Positions 11,491 to 25,459 are shown, counted from the first letter of the stretch. The stretch: 64,000 nucleotides of DNA from Falciphora oryzae (GCA_000733355.1 JNVV01000023.1:374300-438299); one strand, 5' to 3'. Notes: generated from the letters alone by a model not told the origin. Translations and numbers: made by a program.

Positions 11491-13248
11491 ATGGGCGACA
11501 TGCGCAGCTTCGCTTCCGAGGGCTCGTCCCGCGCCGTCTCCATCGACCCCTATGCCCTGGTCTCCGCCATCATGGGCAGCCAGATCGAGCGCCGCGGTGG
11601 GGCCACGTCCTCCAGCTCGACTGTCGACGGTCTGCAGGCGGACTACGACGAGCTCGTCGATGTCAGCTCCAGTGACAATGACAACCGCGACCGCATGGGC
11701 CCCAAGCCCGACGAGGCCCCCAAAAAGGTCTGCGTCGGTGTTGCCAACCCCTACGCCATGGTTGAGGCCATCCTCGGCCGCAAGGTTGACAAGACCAGCC
11801 TCGAGGTCGCCCGCATCATGTCGGATGTTCTCCAGACCGACTATGACGAGCTCTTCGACATGAAGCACCAGTCCGTCCTGTACGCCGGCCTCAAGCTCAA
11901 CGAGGACAAGAAGATGGCCGAGCAGATCTCTCAGAAGGACATGAAGATCCTCAACGAGAATGACCTGATCACCCCGGACCTGTCCCGGGTCGAGAAGCTC
12001 AAGGACATCGAGAAGGTCGGCTTCAAGGATCTCGACAACGCCAAGGTCAAGATGTGCCGCCTGCACAACGGCAAGCTCCGCCTGATCCTGCACGCCGACC
12101 GCATCGGCCGCACCGTCAGCAACCAGGAGGTGACCAGGTCCATCAACGACCTGATCACGCCCTTCCGCGACAACAACAAGAAGTGGACCCCGCCCAACTC
12201 GTCGTGGCGCGACGGCTATGACTACTTCTTCCAGATGTTCAACAGCCGCCTGATCAGCGACATCAACCAGTTCCACATTGGCGGCCGCCCCGACCAGATG
12301 CTTGGCGCTGGCACCGGCTTCTTCGGCAACAACCAGCAGAATATGATGCTGGCCCAGGCCGCCGGCATCGACACCACCCGCCGGGGTGTCCAGTTCAACC
12401 GCTTCGACGACCCCGTCCAGGGCTGCGCCCCCAACTCGTGGTTTGTGTCGGCCCTCTTCTCAGTCTTCTGGGCCGACCCGTGCTACATCAACCGCGACAC
12501 GCGCCTGCACAGCGGCAACATGCACCGCGGCGGCCGCCGTGGCGGCTGCGGCAGCGGCCACGTGGAGGAGCAGGACAGCCGCGACCGCGAGGGCAGCGAG
12601 CGCTACCTCGAGATCAAGTTCCACAACCAGGGCGGCGACAACAACAGCAAGACGCGCACCGTCGAGGTCAACTACGACATCCCCATCAACAACTCCAACA
12701 ACCAGCCGCTGTACTGCCGCTCGTCCGACGGCGCCGACATCTGGCCCTCGCTGTACGAGAAGGGCTTCGCCAAGTGGGTGACCGACACCGACTCTGAGCA
12801 CCCCGACATCACGCAGCTGCACTGCGGCGACCCCATCAAGGCCATGGCCCAGATCAACGGCCGCACCCCGAACTACTACGAGTGCCGCAACCACGCCGCC
12901 ATCGACCTGATCGGCCTGGTCCGCGCCAACTGCGTCAACTTCAAGACCATCAACCCCATGTGCGCCTTCACCTACGCCACGGGCTCGCAGTTCCGCGGCT
13001 CCAACCTGGTCGCCAACCACGCCTACTCGGTCCTGGGCTACATCGTCCGCGGCGACCGCCACTACGTCGTCCTCCGCAACCCGTGGGGCGTCACCGAGCC
13101 CCAGGGCCTCACCGCCTACCAGGGCCTGCTCACCCGCGTCGACCCCGACATGTGGACCCCCGCCGCCCTCCTCGACCACGGCGGTCTCTTCGCCCTCGAG
13201 GCCGACAACTTCAAGCAGTGCTTCCAGTACGTTGGTGTTGCCAAGTAA
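11491..13248 (+). CDS. calpain-fold protein, nucleophile Cys replaced by Ser
   Basis: Single exon, 585 residues, very GC-rich codon use. The C-terminal half reads like a calpain (peptidase C2) catalytic domain: DDPVQGCAPNSWFVSALFSV aligns with the calpain active-site segment (G.LGDCW..AA), a His box NHAYSV (H510) and an Asn box RNPWG (N530). At the nucleophile position the sequence is N-S-W (S316, codon 12436-12438), not D-C-W; a Cys lies four residues earlier (C312) but not in the canonical place. It may therefore be a pseudo-peptidase or use Ser; activity is unproven. The N-terminus carries two copies of one motif: PYALVSAIMG...LQADYDEL (about residues 20-57) and PYAMVEAILG...LQTDYDEL (about 87-123). 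No signal peptide or membrane segment. Role unknown. Confidence 0.7.
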   Translation: MGDMRSFASEGSSRAVSIDPYALVSAIMGSQIERRGGATSSSSTVDGLQADYDELVDVSSSDNDNRDRMGPKPDEAPKKVCVGVANPYAMVEAILGRKVDKTSLEVARIMSDVLQTDYDELFDMKHQSVLYAGLKLNEDKKMAEQISQKDMKILNENDLITPDLSRVEKLKDIEKVGFKDLDNAKVKMCRLHNGKLRLILHADRIGRTVSNQEVTRSINDLITPFRDNNKKWTPPNSSWRDGYDYFFQMFNSRLISDINQFHIGGRPDQMLGAGTGFFGNNQQNMMLAQAAGIDTTRRGVQFNRFDDPVQGCAPNSWFVSALFSVFWADPCYINRDTRLHSGNMHRGGRRGGCGSGHVEEQDSRDREGSERYLEIKFHNQGGDNNSKTRTVEVNYDIPINNSNNQPLYCRSSDGADIWPSLYEKGFAKWVTDTDSEHPDITQLHCGDPIKAMAQINGRTPNYYECRNHAAIDLIGLVRANCVNFKTINPMCAFTYATGSQFRGSNLVANHAYSVLGYIVRGDRHYVVLRNPWGVTEPQGLTAYQGLLTRVDPDMWTPAALLDHGGLFALEADNFKQCFQYVGVAK

Positions 13249-14324
13249 ACGGTTAGCCCTTCCGCAACCACTCACGACTCTCATCTCGGCGGCTCGGGGC
13301 CCCTGCAGCCTCCCCCCTGATGGTCGATTTCTCTTCTCTTCCTCTCCTCTGCTGTGCTGAGGCCTTTTAACTGTTGATACTTGTCTGCGGATTGCGTGTC
13401 ATCGAGTTTTGTTTTGTTCATTTCAGTTGTTTTGGAAAAATCTTTGCCCTTCTGGGTAATTTGGATGAGAAAAAGCTTGAAAAAAAAGAGAACCCCAAAA
13501 GTCATTCCTTTCGACACATTTCCTTTCTCATAATCACGAATCCGCAGACGCCACATTTCCCACATCCCGTCCCCTATCTGCACATTTTCCCTAGGTCGAT
13601 GGACGGACGAAGGGGCGGATGGACAATAATATAAATGTGGCTGGATCAGCAAAAAAAAAGTCAGTCAGCAGCTTTAGCTATAGCTTGAATTGACGTGCAT
13701 TCCTTTATCTTTGCGGCCTTCCGCACGATTTGAACCGAATCCTGATGCCGAAGAGTGTGATACCAAATGTTACACTACTGGCAGTTGACAACCTTTAATG
13801 CCTTGACGGTTTACCAATAGTGACTTCCGCCTTGTCGATGAAGGTCTATCTCCTTAAGTTAAAGGTTGTCACCAAAGGGAACAAGTGTTGGAAACTCCTC
13901 TAGAAGACTAAGTTATATTCAAAAGAATATTCCAAGGTTCTTATCCAACNNNNNNNNNNNNNNNNNNNNNNNNNNNNNNNNNNNNNNNNNNCACATCTAC
14001 TCAAGACATGATCTAGCTTCCCATTGATCACGTGGACTCGTGTCTATCCTGACCACGACCAACAAAACTAGGCAGTATCGATGATATATCATAAGGTATG
14101 ATGTCACGATGGCAGCACAGGGGACACTGACCCTTTGGTGATACCGGGAGGGACGCCTGGGTAGTCGGGGTCATGTAAGGGGAGAAGTAAGGGATGATGT
14201 TGGGAGAATCTAGACTCGATGTCTAGCCCTGGCTGTGCTGGGTCTGGGCATCGCTATGGGTGCTCAGCGGTTAGATGGGGACAATGGTCGACGGGAGAGT
14301 GGAGGACAAGAGAGGAATGTCATA
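13249..14324. other. intergenic with assembly gap and inverted repeat
   Basis: 3' flank of the calpain-fold gene (T-rich) followed by AT-richer sequence with a run of N at 13950-13991. No gene is supported. A perfect 13-bp inverted repeat is present (see separate entry). Confidence 0.4.
13786..13871. repeat. 13-bp inverted repeat, 60-nt spacer
   Basis: TGACAACCTTTAA at 13786-13798 is matched perfectly by its reverse complement at 13859-13871. It lies about 80 bp before the N gap. It could be a hairpin, a small MITE remnant or chance. Confidence 0.5.
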
Positions 14325-14645
14325 CTAGGAGTCAAACTGTGATCCAATGAAAGCGAAGTCCGCCGAGCTGCCCATCTGCTGGCCGTGATACTGGTCCCAC
14401 TGTGACTGGTGGTAGGCCATGTCGTCACCGTGGCTCTCCTGGACATGCTCGGCCTGAGAGGCTGTCGCCGAGCCCTGCTGTGCCTTGGTGCTGGATGTTG
14501 CGCGTCGAGGGCGCTTCTGTTCGGAGCTTGCGTTGGATATTCGTCAGAACCTTCCCCGGCCTTCTGATCAATACCTAGCAGGCGACAGAAATGGGGCATG
14601 TCTTGCTTACTTGTTGGTCTTGGGGGCGCTGGTGGAGGCAGCCAT
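14325..14645 (-). CDS. small two-exon protein, 78 aa, unknown function
   Basis: Exon 1 is 14645-14611 (35 nt, phase 2) and exon 2 is 14526-14325. The intron has GTAAGC, a CTGAC branch site and a CAAG acceptor. A TATATA motif lies about 175 bp upstream on the minus strand. The protein begins MAASTSAPKTNN, has a basic KRPRR patch that could be a nuclear signal, then a Gln/Ser/His-rich C-terminal part (HQSQWDQYHGQQMG) ending FAFIGSQFDS. Longer overlapping ORFs on this strand are Arg/Ser-rich shadows. No family recognised. The clean promoter, splice and stop structure makes a real gene likely. Confidence 0.6.
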
Positions 14646-15826
14646 GATGGGACTCTGTGGGTGGAGGCGTGACAGGGGTCCAGGGACGGTTCTTAGTAGA
14701 TATTAGGGTGTAGGAAGCGGCCCCGGGGTACGTCAAAGGGATATAGAGGACTGAAAGGAATGGTTTGAGAAAGGAGAACAGAATGGAGAGGGAGTGAGGG
14801 GGCCCGAGGATAGGCATATATAGACTGGAATCAGGATGGCACGGAGGAGGCTCCGCTCGCTCTCTGGCGGCCTGCCTACATAGGTACTTTCTACTCGCCC
14901 GGGTAGGGCGCTATCACACTTGCTCCCTGGTACTCGCCTTGGGTCGAGATATCAGACACCGCAAGCCCCAGCAGTCCTTCCGGACGGCCCTTGCGTCACC
15001 CTGGCCGGCATGATTGGCTACTCTCTTTTTGCATTGCAGGGGATAGAGGAGGAACACAATGGCATACGACCCAACGCTACTCGCTCCTGGGCCCGAGACT
15101 TCCAAGATCTGATGCCATGTCAGCCATGTCAAGCCCTGCAGAACGAGCCGCTATTGGCCTCTACCCTTTTACACCGACCGTTCGAGCTCTAGCCCCCCGC
15201 AGCTCGGGGGACTGCGTTTCCTTTGCATGCGGGTGGGTCTTTGAACCTTGCCATCACTGGGCAGTTCTCTTTTGCTAGCGCGATACCCCCATGTGGCGTT
15301 CCGGATGGGGCGGGGACATGCGTTGGCCCTATTGACGATTTCTCGCCAGGCCCTCCCATTGGCGCTTCTCTTTTTGCAACGGCCTCTAACTGGCCATTAC
15401 TCTTTTGCAGTGGGCTTGCTGCCTGCCGCTCTCTGCATCGCTGGGCGGCGGGCAGCCACCAACGGGCCACCCTGTCTGTCCCGTCACCATGCAGTGACAT
15501 GCCCGCAGTGCAAATATGACGCCAATTCTCAGGGGGGATCTCTTGTACCCGCCAAGTACCGCCAAAGTTTACGGACTGAGGCTCTCGCGGCCCATGCGAA
15601 CCATCCCAGGCGTCAGCTGTCGTGCATAAAACGGCTGCGTTTCCCAGCTCGTTTTTTCCACATTCATTCGATCCCCAAGCCCGCTCGCTCATCTTCACTC
15701 CCAATCTTCCCAAGGGCCAGTCGCACCCAAAGCCACCTTTCCCTCCCACAATTCAGCACACGCCGTCTTCAACTCGTCCCGCATCTAATTCCTTCCCTCA
15801 CTCCGATCTGTCCACCCCCAGCCACA
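14646..15826. other. divergent intergenic region
   Basis: About 1.2 kb between the minus-strand small gene and the plus-strand Clr5-domain gene. A TATATA motif (14817-14822) faces the small gene and a CATAAAA motif (about 15625) faces the Clr5 gene. No further gene is supported. Confidence 0.4.
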
Positions 15827-18670
15827 ATGGCCGAACCACCAGATCCCGCCATGGATCGCACCATCCCCCATGACAAGCGGTGGCCCTTGCTCAAGGACAT
15901 CATTGTCGACCTCTTCATCGGCCAAGATATGACGATTGCCAGCATAGCCAAACACATGAAGGAGGTGTATGGGTTCGATGCACAGTGAGTTGACCGCCGC
16001 AAGCCCGTCCATTGATGATGGCCGCTCTTCCCTAGCCCCAACTCCACATCCACTGACCGTTTGCAAACTTTCTTCTGCCCAGGCCAGCACATTACCGCTA
16101 TCGGTTCAAGAAGGTTTGGGGCATCCACAAGCGCATTACAGCTGCGGAGAAGGACAAGATTATTCAGCGACACGCGAAACGTTCCCGCGCGAACGCAAGC
16201 ACTTCCGACATTGTGGTTCACAGAGGGGAGATCGAAAGACCCTTGACAGAGAACGAGAAGGCGCAGCTGAGGAGGCATGTGAACGAGAAAAGCAAGCAGG
16301 GGGCCGCATCACTACCCGCCATCTCTCCAGGCTTGTAAGTCATGTCCTGTGATAGAGTTGCAAACTGGCTTCATCACCGACCATGACCACTAACCCAGAA
16401 AATAGCATCCTGCAGTGGAACTTCCCATACGACGCGCTGTTTTCGACAAGAGGTGGACCCTTTGATCATCCGTCACCGGCCACGCCTCCTTTTATCACAG
16501 TCAACAGTCCTGTTGTTATCAACAGCCCTGCTGCAGCCGCTCTATCCCCTGAAGGGTCCACCAACGCCCCCTCGCCGACTACCCAGGCCTTGCGGAATAA
16601 AGCGTCGCTCGATCACGTCGGATTATTTCTCCAGGGGCGGTCAATGGAGCTCCTCAAGTCCCTCGACCCGGTCGAGAAAAAGTGAGAAATCCTCGCCCTT
16701 GATTCAGTAGCTGTTATCCGACAGCAAGATAATGATAGGAGCTAACTTTAATAAATATTAGGGCCGCTGCTGTCTGGCTCCATGACCTGTTTCTCTTCTC
16801 ATTCATGTCCGCCAAGTACTTTGGTAAAGGCCCCACTAACTGGAGCGCCGACCTCATTGCCGCGAGAAGCCTTGGAGCTCAGCCTCCAAACGCCAGCCCA
16901 CCAACGCAGCCAATCCGCACCCTGCCAGCAACACCGACCTCCGCGCTTCCCCTCGATGTACCTGAGCCTCCAAGTATGCTTTGTCGATGGTGCATTCATT
17001 ACCAAAGCGATGTTGAGGTGAAAGAATGGGGCCCAGACCCAGACGGCGCGCCGGCACCCCAAGAAGAACAAGATATTGAGGACGAGGCGACCTGGAAACC
17101 TTGGGCCGAGAGCACCCGATCCCTCCCCGAAGTCATGAGGCAGGGCATCACTTCTAGCTCTTTTACCCCAACCAACACATCCCTTCCGGTATCATCTGCC
17201 ATTGTGTCAGAGGCATTGGATAAATCACATTCCCAGCTTGAAGCGGAAGCGTATGCCTTTTACATCATAGCTGGGAATTGTGAGCGTTTGATGGAACTTC
17301 AGGAAGACGACAAAGAGGAGACTAGAGAGTTTCTGGCAAAAGCACACCCGTTCCATCTTGCCGCAGCGCACCTGCGCGGCGCGAAGGGTTGCTGTGTGGC
17401 CATGAAAACACTCTGTGACATCCTCGATGGCAGATTCTCCGTATCGATGCTTTACCGCAACGACCAGAGTCATACAGTTCTCGATACGCTGATGGTGACC
17501 ATCCTTCGGTCACACACCTCCGTCCGACCACCAGTGGTTTGCAAGTCCTTTGCTAGGCCAGAAAGATTTCCTGGGGAGGGCGTCGACGTGTGCGGGAGAT
17601 ACGATCTGGACTCACCCTGCATACGTCGGCTTTTCGCGTCTGGACACACATCGGTGCCCGTGTCCTGGAAGCATGTCTTCTGCCATACATCGGCCCAAGC
17701 AATCTGCCACTCCATCATACAAATATTTTCACTGCCCTGGAGCCCCGACATCAACACTCATTCCGGGATCTTTATCAAGGCCTGTGAACATTGCGATAGA
17801 CAGCTTACACCAAGGCCACTACACATCCTCGTTGTGGTTGCGTACTGCCTGGCCACACAGGGGTCGCCGGGAGAAACTCTCTTCGGCGCCATCGCAGTTC
17901 TATCTTGCATGCTGGCTCTAGGGGCAAACCCTCTGGAGCAATCCGACATCTCGGCTCATGCTTTGCTTGACACTAGACGGCATCATGCTACGGAGCAGTG
18001 TGGGCATACCCTCATGACGCCACTGGATCTTTCTCGCGCACTTCAGCACATCCAAAATGATGGTTGGACCTACGACACTCGTCTCGGCTGGGGTATCTTC
18101 GTCAAAATCATACGCCTAGCGGCAACAGCGCGTGCACCCACCCGGGCTCTTAAGTCTCGGTGTTTTCACTTCAACGATATCTCAAGAGACGATCTCAAAA
18201 ACTCCTTCTGTGGAAGTCCGGAGCTAGGTCAACTATGGACTGCGGTGCAGGCAGAGCTGGTTACTTATCGAAGACTTCAGGAAGGGCAGGCGTGGGTATC
18301 ACCCAACTTCGAGCTTCGACTCCTCCGGGAGAGCCTGGATACTAATCTCGACGCTTCTGGTCTCCCGCTGATTGCCAACGGTATGATTAAAGACTGCACC
18401 CCTTGTGGTTGGACTTTGAAATACCCTCCCTATTGGAGGTTTCAAAACAACTCTATTCGTTGCATACCTCGTGCCCAGGATATTTGCACATATCATTTTA
18501 TGAACATGGATGTTTGGGGAAGAGCCGAGTTTTGCGAATGGCTTTATGAGGATACATCGGTTGTAGAATGGGATGAGGTGGAATCTGGAGATGGTGAAGA
18601 CGTATCTGAGCAGGAGGACGAGGACGAGGAAATGGAGGATCAAGAAGAGGGACTCTACGAGGGCAACTAG
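15827..18670 (+). CDS. Clr5-domain protein
   Basis: Four exons: 15827-15984, 16083-16334, 16406-16681, 16762-18670; 864 residues with all phases consistent. The N-terminus is a Clr5 domain: W.LLKDIIVDLFIGQDMTI..IAKHM...YGFDA followed after intron 1 by HYRYRFKKVWGIHKRI (about residues 19-75). This HTH-like domain is named after fission-yeast Clr5 and is widespread at the N-terminus of large filamentous-fungal proteins of mostly unknown function. The remaining ~750 residues show no catalytic motif that I recognise; the last ~35 are strongly acidic (EDEDEEMEDQEEG). Exon 4 is a single 1.9-kb open frame. A nuclear DNA- or chromatin-related role is suggested by the domain only. Confidence 0.8.
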
Positions 18671-19193
18671 GGAGAAAGCAATGGTTATCTTCCTGGCTAT
18701 CAACGGGAAGGGGATGATGCAATGTGGGTGAGTGGTGGATTCAGCCCGTTTGGCGCTATGTAGCAGCCCATGTATTTAGCTTCCGCAGACTCGAGTGTCA
18801 AGTCCATCAACATTGCTTTCAAATTACAGTAAAAGAGGTGATTGTGGGCGAAAGGCTCTTCGGACGCAGCTACCTAGGTAGATCTCAAGGTTGCTGTTAC
18901 GGGGGTTGCGATCAGTTGGGTTGGGCGGGAGCCCCACAAAGGTACCTGGGTACCTACCTCTACCTACCTCTACCTATACCTTGTTGCAACTTCACTCCCA
19001 CCCAGGAGGTTTGAGCCACCGAGACAGGTGCACCCGACCGTGCTTTCCTCCTTGAGAAAGAGCATCCGTTCCAGGCAATCACATCACGTGGCCACGCGAC
19101 TTTCCATGGAAATCGCAGTTTTCCCAGACAAAGTCTTCCTTGTAGCGCGACGCGGGGGTCGGCTACTGCGGTGGCTAAGCCGCCCCCATCAAA
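18671..19193. other. intergenic with TACC-rich short repeat
   Basis: Promoter region of the ankyrin gene. At 18951-18980 a 10-bp unit TACCTACCTC is repeated twice plus a partial third copy, preceded by GGTACC. Nothing else is recognised. Confidence 0.45.
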
Positions 19194-21033
19194 ATGCCAC
19201 CTCCTCAAGAGGTGTTTAAGCGTCAAAGCCGGATCGTCTATTTCAATAGCCTGGCTGAGCCCGATGCCCGCCAATTTTACGAGGCCGCGCGGGCAGGCGA
19301 CCTGGACGGCGTGACATCTACTCTGCTGCGGAACCCTAACATCAACATCAACAGCGTCCATGCAGAGCACCCCAACTGGCCTCTCTGGGGCGAAACCGCT
19401 CTCCACGCCGCCGCCCGAGAACGGCACATCGACATTGTGTGCCTGCTCCTCGCCGTCGGGGCAGACGTCAACGCCGACTCGGAACGCAACCAAGCACTCT
19501 TCTCGCCGCTGCACGTTGCGGTCATGGGCGGAAATCCGGAGGACCCGCCCCTGAGTATCGACTTCCTGCGTCTGCTGCTCGATTCTGGCGCCGACGTAAA
19601 CCGGAGATACTTTCTCTTTCCGCACAATGACGAAACCACCTATGATGGCTTTGCTGGCGACCTCATTTTGCACGGGTATGACACCATGGAACGCCCTGGC
19701 GCCAACTTCCAGGATGATGGAGTCATCAGCCAGACAAACCTTGCCGCCATTGACCTCTCGATCAGCCGTGGTCGCGACATCAACATGATCTCGCTTATGG
19801 ATTATCTCGACCGGAGTTTTGTATGCGTTTTTTTGCCTCTGCAACACTACCCTCCATCCTCTCAAGCGCTTGATCAACGCTAATCAAGGTCCAAGGCATC
19901 TGTGGCCCTAGGTAGGGGCGGTCCCGGCTTGTTCAAATGGGCGGTGAGCAGAGGCGCTGTGGTGACAAACGAGACCTTACAAAGCTTCATCAAGTCTTGT
20001 GATTTCAACAAGCCCCCTGAATGGATACAATACAGCATCGAGCTTAGGTGCAGGGACTGCGAGCTTTACATACTTTCGAAGCTGACATATGGGCCCGGAG
20101 TTCGGACCAAAGAAGAGTTTATGGAGCTTGTCGGCTTGCTCCTCGCCAAGATCCCTGAAGACGAAATCGAGCTGCTGCTGCCCAGAGTGCTTTTTGAAGC
20201 ACTCAAAAGGCAAGATCTGCTTGTCCTCCAGTTTTGGCTGGATGAGGCTTGGCGGTACAGGGGATTCTACGTCAATAAGCGCAGCGAGCTCAACGGAAAC
20301 ACGCTGCTGCACGAGGCTGTAGAGCAATACAACCCGCGCCTCGACATCGTCGAGTTGCTCCTTGAACGTGGTGCAAACGTCAACGCCACTGGCATGGATG
20401 GGCGTATGCCCCTGCTCATGGCTGCAAAGAGAATGGAGTCCAATGCTGAAGTTGCCAACCTTCTCCTCGAGCGCGGCGCGGACGTGACCGCCACCGACGA
20501 CTATGGAGACAACGCTCGTGAGTTTCCCAGCGTATCAGCTCGTGTCTTTCCTTATATATGTTGTTAACCCGGTGCCTCGTTGCTGACACTCTCTTGTAAT
20601 CAGTCCATTACAGCTTGACTCCTCAGTATTCCCAGCGGCCGGATCAGATCGCCACTCTTCTTGCATGCGGCGTCGATCCAGACGAAAGGATTGGCCGCGG
20701 AGACACACCGCTACTCCATGCAGTCAGACTCGCGTTCGGGTTGAAAACGACCCTAGGATCACACCGGCAGAGCGCAACGGCCTGATGGAATGTATCGAGT
20801 TTTTGGCCAAGGTTGCGAAGAGTATCAACGTGGCCGACGATGCTGGAAGGACTGCGCTGCACCTCGTGGCTCACACCCGCCCGGACTTGCCTGGCTTTCA
20901 GCGCATTGCCATGATTCTACATCAACAAGGCATTCGGATGGACATCCGGGACAATCTGGGACTCACGGCGGCAGAGATGGTTCGGGAAAGGTTTGGGGTT
21001 GAGACGGAGAGCCGGATGCTGGGGTTGATGTAA
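19194..21033 (+). CDS. ankyrin-repeat protein, apparent 1-nt frameshift
   Basis: Exons 19194-19820, 19896-20517 and 20604-21033. Ankyrin-type repeats are clear: GETALHAAARERHIDIVCLL followed by GADVNA, a second unit ending LLLDSGADVN, then GNTLLHEAVEQYNPRLDIVE..LLERGANVNA and LLERGADVTATDDYGDNALH. In exon 3 the frame reads GRGDTPLLHAVRLAFGLK and then runs into TGA at 20783-20785. Exactly one base at the AAAA run 20744-20747 separates it from the other frame, which reads NDPRITPAERNGLMECIEFL, another ankyrin unit (GRTALHLVAH) and the TAA at 21031-21033. Both sides look coding, so this is a recent mutation or a homopolymer sequencing error. Full length would be about 560 residues. Partner unknown. 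Confidence 0.7.
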
Positions 21034-23547
<2,514 letters not shown>

Positions 23548-24620
23548 ATGCGTGTTCTGTTTCTTTTGCTCCTAGGATCTGCTGTGTCTTTTGGGATCGA
23601 GACTGTTGCGGGCTATCGCGGCCACCGGGCTGTGTCCAAAATCGGGTTTCTTCGCTTCTAACGACAGGGGGCTTACCCACCCTGCCTACGTACATATACA
23701 AATAACCAGCTGTGTTCTTGTATAGAGGAATTAAGGGCTCGTCGTTTCCGTATTATAAGATGTGAACAGACAGCGTGAATATCTGGTAAAAGGTTTGGAG
23801 GTTGAGAAGCATGGTGTGTCCGATATAATATCAGTCTAACAACCCGACACGTCGTGAGCTCCGCCCTGGGTCGAGACTGAGGCCGAGTGCCAGATGACTT
23901 TCAAGGGCTGACCAAGCTAACCAAGAGGAGAGCACGAACAAGGCATTCCTCCTAGAAACAGTCCTTCGGGAAGAATCATTTTCTCCATTTGTCCCTTGCC
24001 TCCCTTTGCATGCGGTGGCTGTCAATATTGAGCTCGGCACAGCCGGGCCATGTTGTCTCCGAATCCACCTTCACTGAGGAGCATCGAGGCTTTCAACGGT
24101 GGAGTATTCAATCAAACTAGACCCCTAGCTCGACGCTACATTTGGGGGTTCCGGGGAGGCGTCTTACTCTTGGCGAGCACATGAGTGCCCCTTGAAGCCT
24201 TGTTGGTCAACACCAGGCCATTTCGAGATGGTGGACATTTGCCTCGGATGCTCACCGTTGAATATTTCGGGGGCTGATATGCGGTCTGCCGTCTTTTAGC
24301 CTGTCGGAATGTTTCGTTTCCAGGGGCCGCACGGGTTGGCGCCTGGAATTATCGAAGCCCACCTCGCGCTATAGCTCCAGCCCCAGGTGCGGCTGAACCC
24401 CCGACAGAGGTTGCCGTGCTGCGTGCGGCTGAAGGCCCGAGGATGCTGTTCTTCGAATTGTATAAGTCCGGAGTCTCCGGTGAGAGGCAACAGGGAGCTA
24501 TATAAACAAGTAGCGGAAGTGTAGGTTTCTTGATGGGGTTTCGTTGCAGCATCCAAGACATCTCAGCCCATCTCGCGGACAGCCAAAGCATCCAAAACCC
24601 TCCAAAATCGGCCATTCATC
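23548..24620. other. intergenic, no supported gene
   Basis: 3' flank of the xylanase and promoter of the next gene. Short ORFs only, none with a domain or signal peptide. Confidence 0.4.
24499..24506 (+). promoter_or_regulatory. TATA box (TATATAAA)
   Basis: A strong TATATAAA element 122 bp upstream of the ATG at 24621, well placed for the secreted Thr-rich protein gene. Confidence 0.55.
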
Positions 24621-25459
24621 ATGAGGTTCACCGTCGAGAGCGCGCTGGCCATGCTGGCCTCTGCGGCAGTCGTCGTTGCTAACGACTGCAACGCCAACAA
24701 CTGCGCCCGCGCTGTCACGGGCACGAGGGACAAGATCCCGTCGTTGGAGACTCGCCGCGCCGACTGCTCAAAGTTCATGCTGGCCACTGTCACTCCTGCC
24801 ACCGTGTAAGTGCTGGCATACCAGTGTTGGCTCTGATCGCTTTGTTTGTTGCCTCTGAGCATGACTGACCAAGATCTATTGAAACACACCATAGAACCAC
24901 TACCACCACCATCTCCGTCACCGTGAGCACCTCCACCACCGCTACCAGCACGACCAGCACGACCACCACTACGACCACCACAACCGGTATCCTCGACCCC
25001 CGCCAGGTCACGGTGATCCCGAGCGTCGTCCCGGCCTACGCCAGCGCCTGCCCCAACGCGGCGGCCTACAGCTCTGCCTGCTCGTGCTGGGGCATTACGG
25101 GCAGCACCACGACCCTCGACACGCCCTCCGCCACCGCCAGCACGACCACCACGGTCACCGTGACCGAGACGGCGACGGCGACTGCGACGGCCGTGGCCAC
25201 CGACGTGGTCAAGGTCTGCGCTGCGCCCGCCGCGCCCTGCGACCTCCCGCGCCCGGACAAGTGCTGCACGCTCACGTGCTGCCGCATCGGGGGCCAGACG
25301 CAGGCCAGGTGCACCGACGCCCAGGGCCACTGCTTCTCCTCGGGGCCGTCGAAGCGGTGGGTCCTGGGGAGGAGCGTGCCTGAGCCTGTCGAGGCTGAGG
25401 GCGTGAGCTGGTCGCGCATGAGGCCGGACGGAACGCTGGAGATGCACGGGGTCGAGTAA
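24621..25459 (+). CDS. secreted Cys-containing, Thr-rich protein, unknown function
   Basis: Two exons, 24621-24805 and 24895-25459; 249 residues. A signal peptide (about residues 1-20) is followed by DCNANNCARAVTGT...RADC, a cysteine motif repeatedly seen at the start of fungal secreted proteins of unknown role. A Thr-rich linker runs directly across the intron, then a second cysteine block (YASACPNAAAYSSACSCWG) and another Thr/Ala-rich linker. The C-terminal third has eight or more cysteines in CAAPAAPCDLPRPDKCCTLT followed by CCRIGG. The linkers would be O-glycosylated. No GPI-type hydrophobic tail is seen. It could be a wall-associated protein or an effector; I cannot say which. Confidence 0.75.

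Noticed and set aside
11359..12276. 305-codon open frame antisense to the calpain-fold gene
   Set aside because: Val/Leu/Asp-rich composition is the mirror of the GC-rich sense codons; no domain, and the sense protein is clear.
12460..13284. 274-codon minus-strand frame over the calpain-fold catalytic region
   Set aside because: Shadow of the sense gene; Val/Ala/Gly-rich nonsense composition.
18960..19877. 305-codon minus-strand frame over the ankyrin gene
   Set aside because: Antisense shadow; the sense strand shows clear ankyrin repeats.
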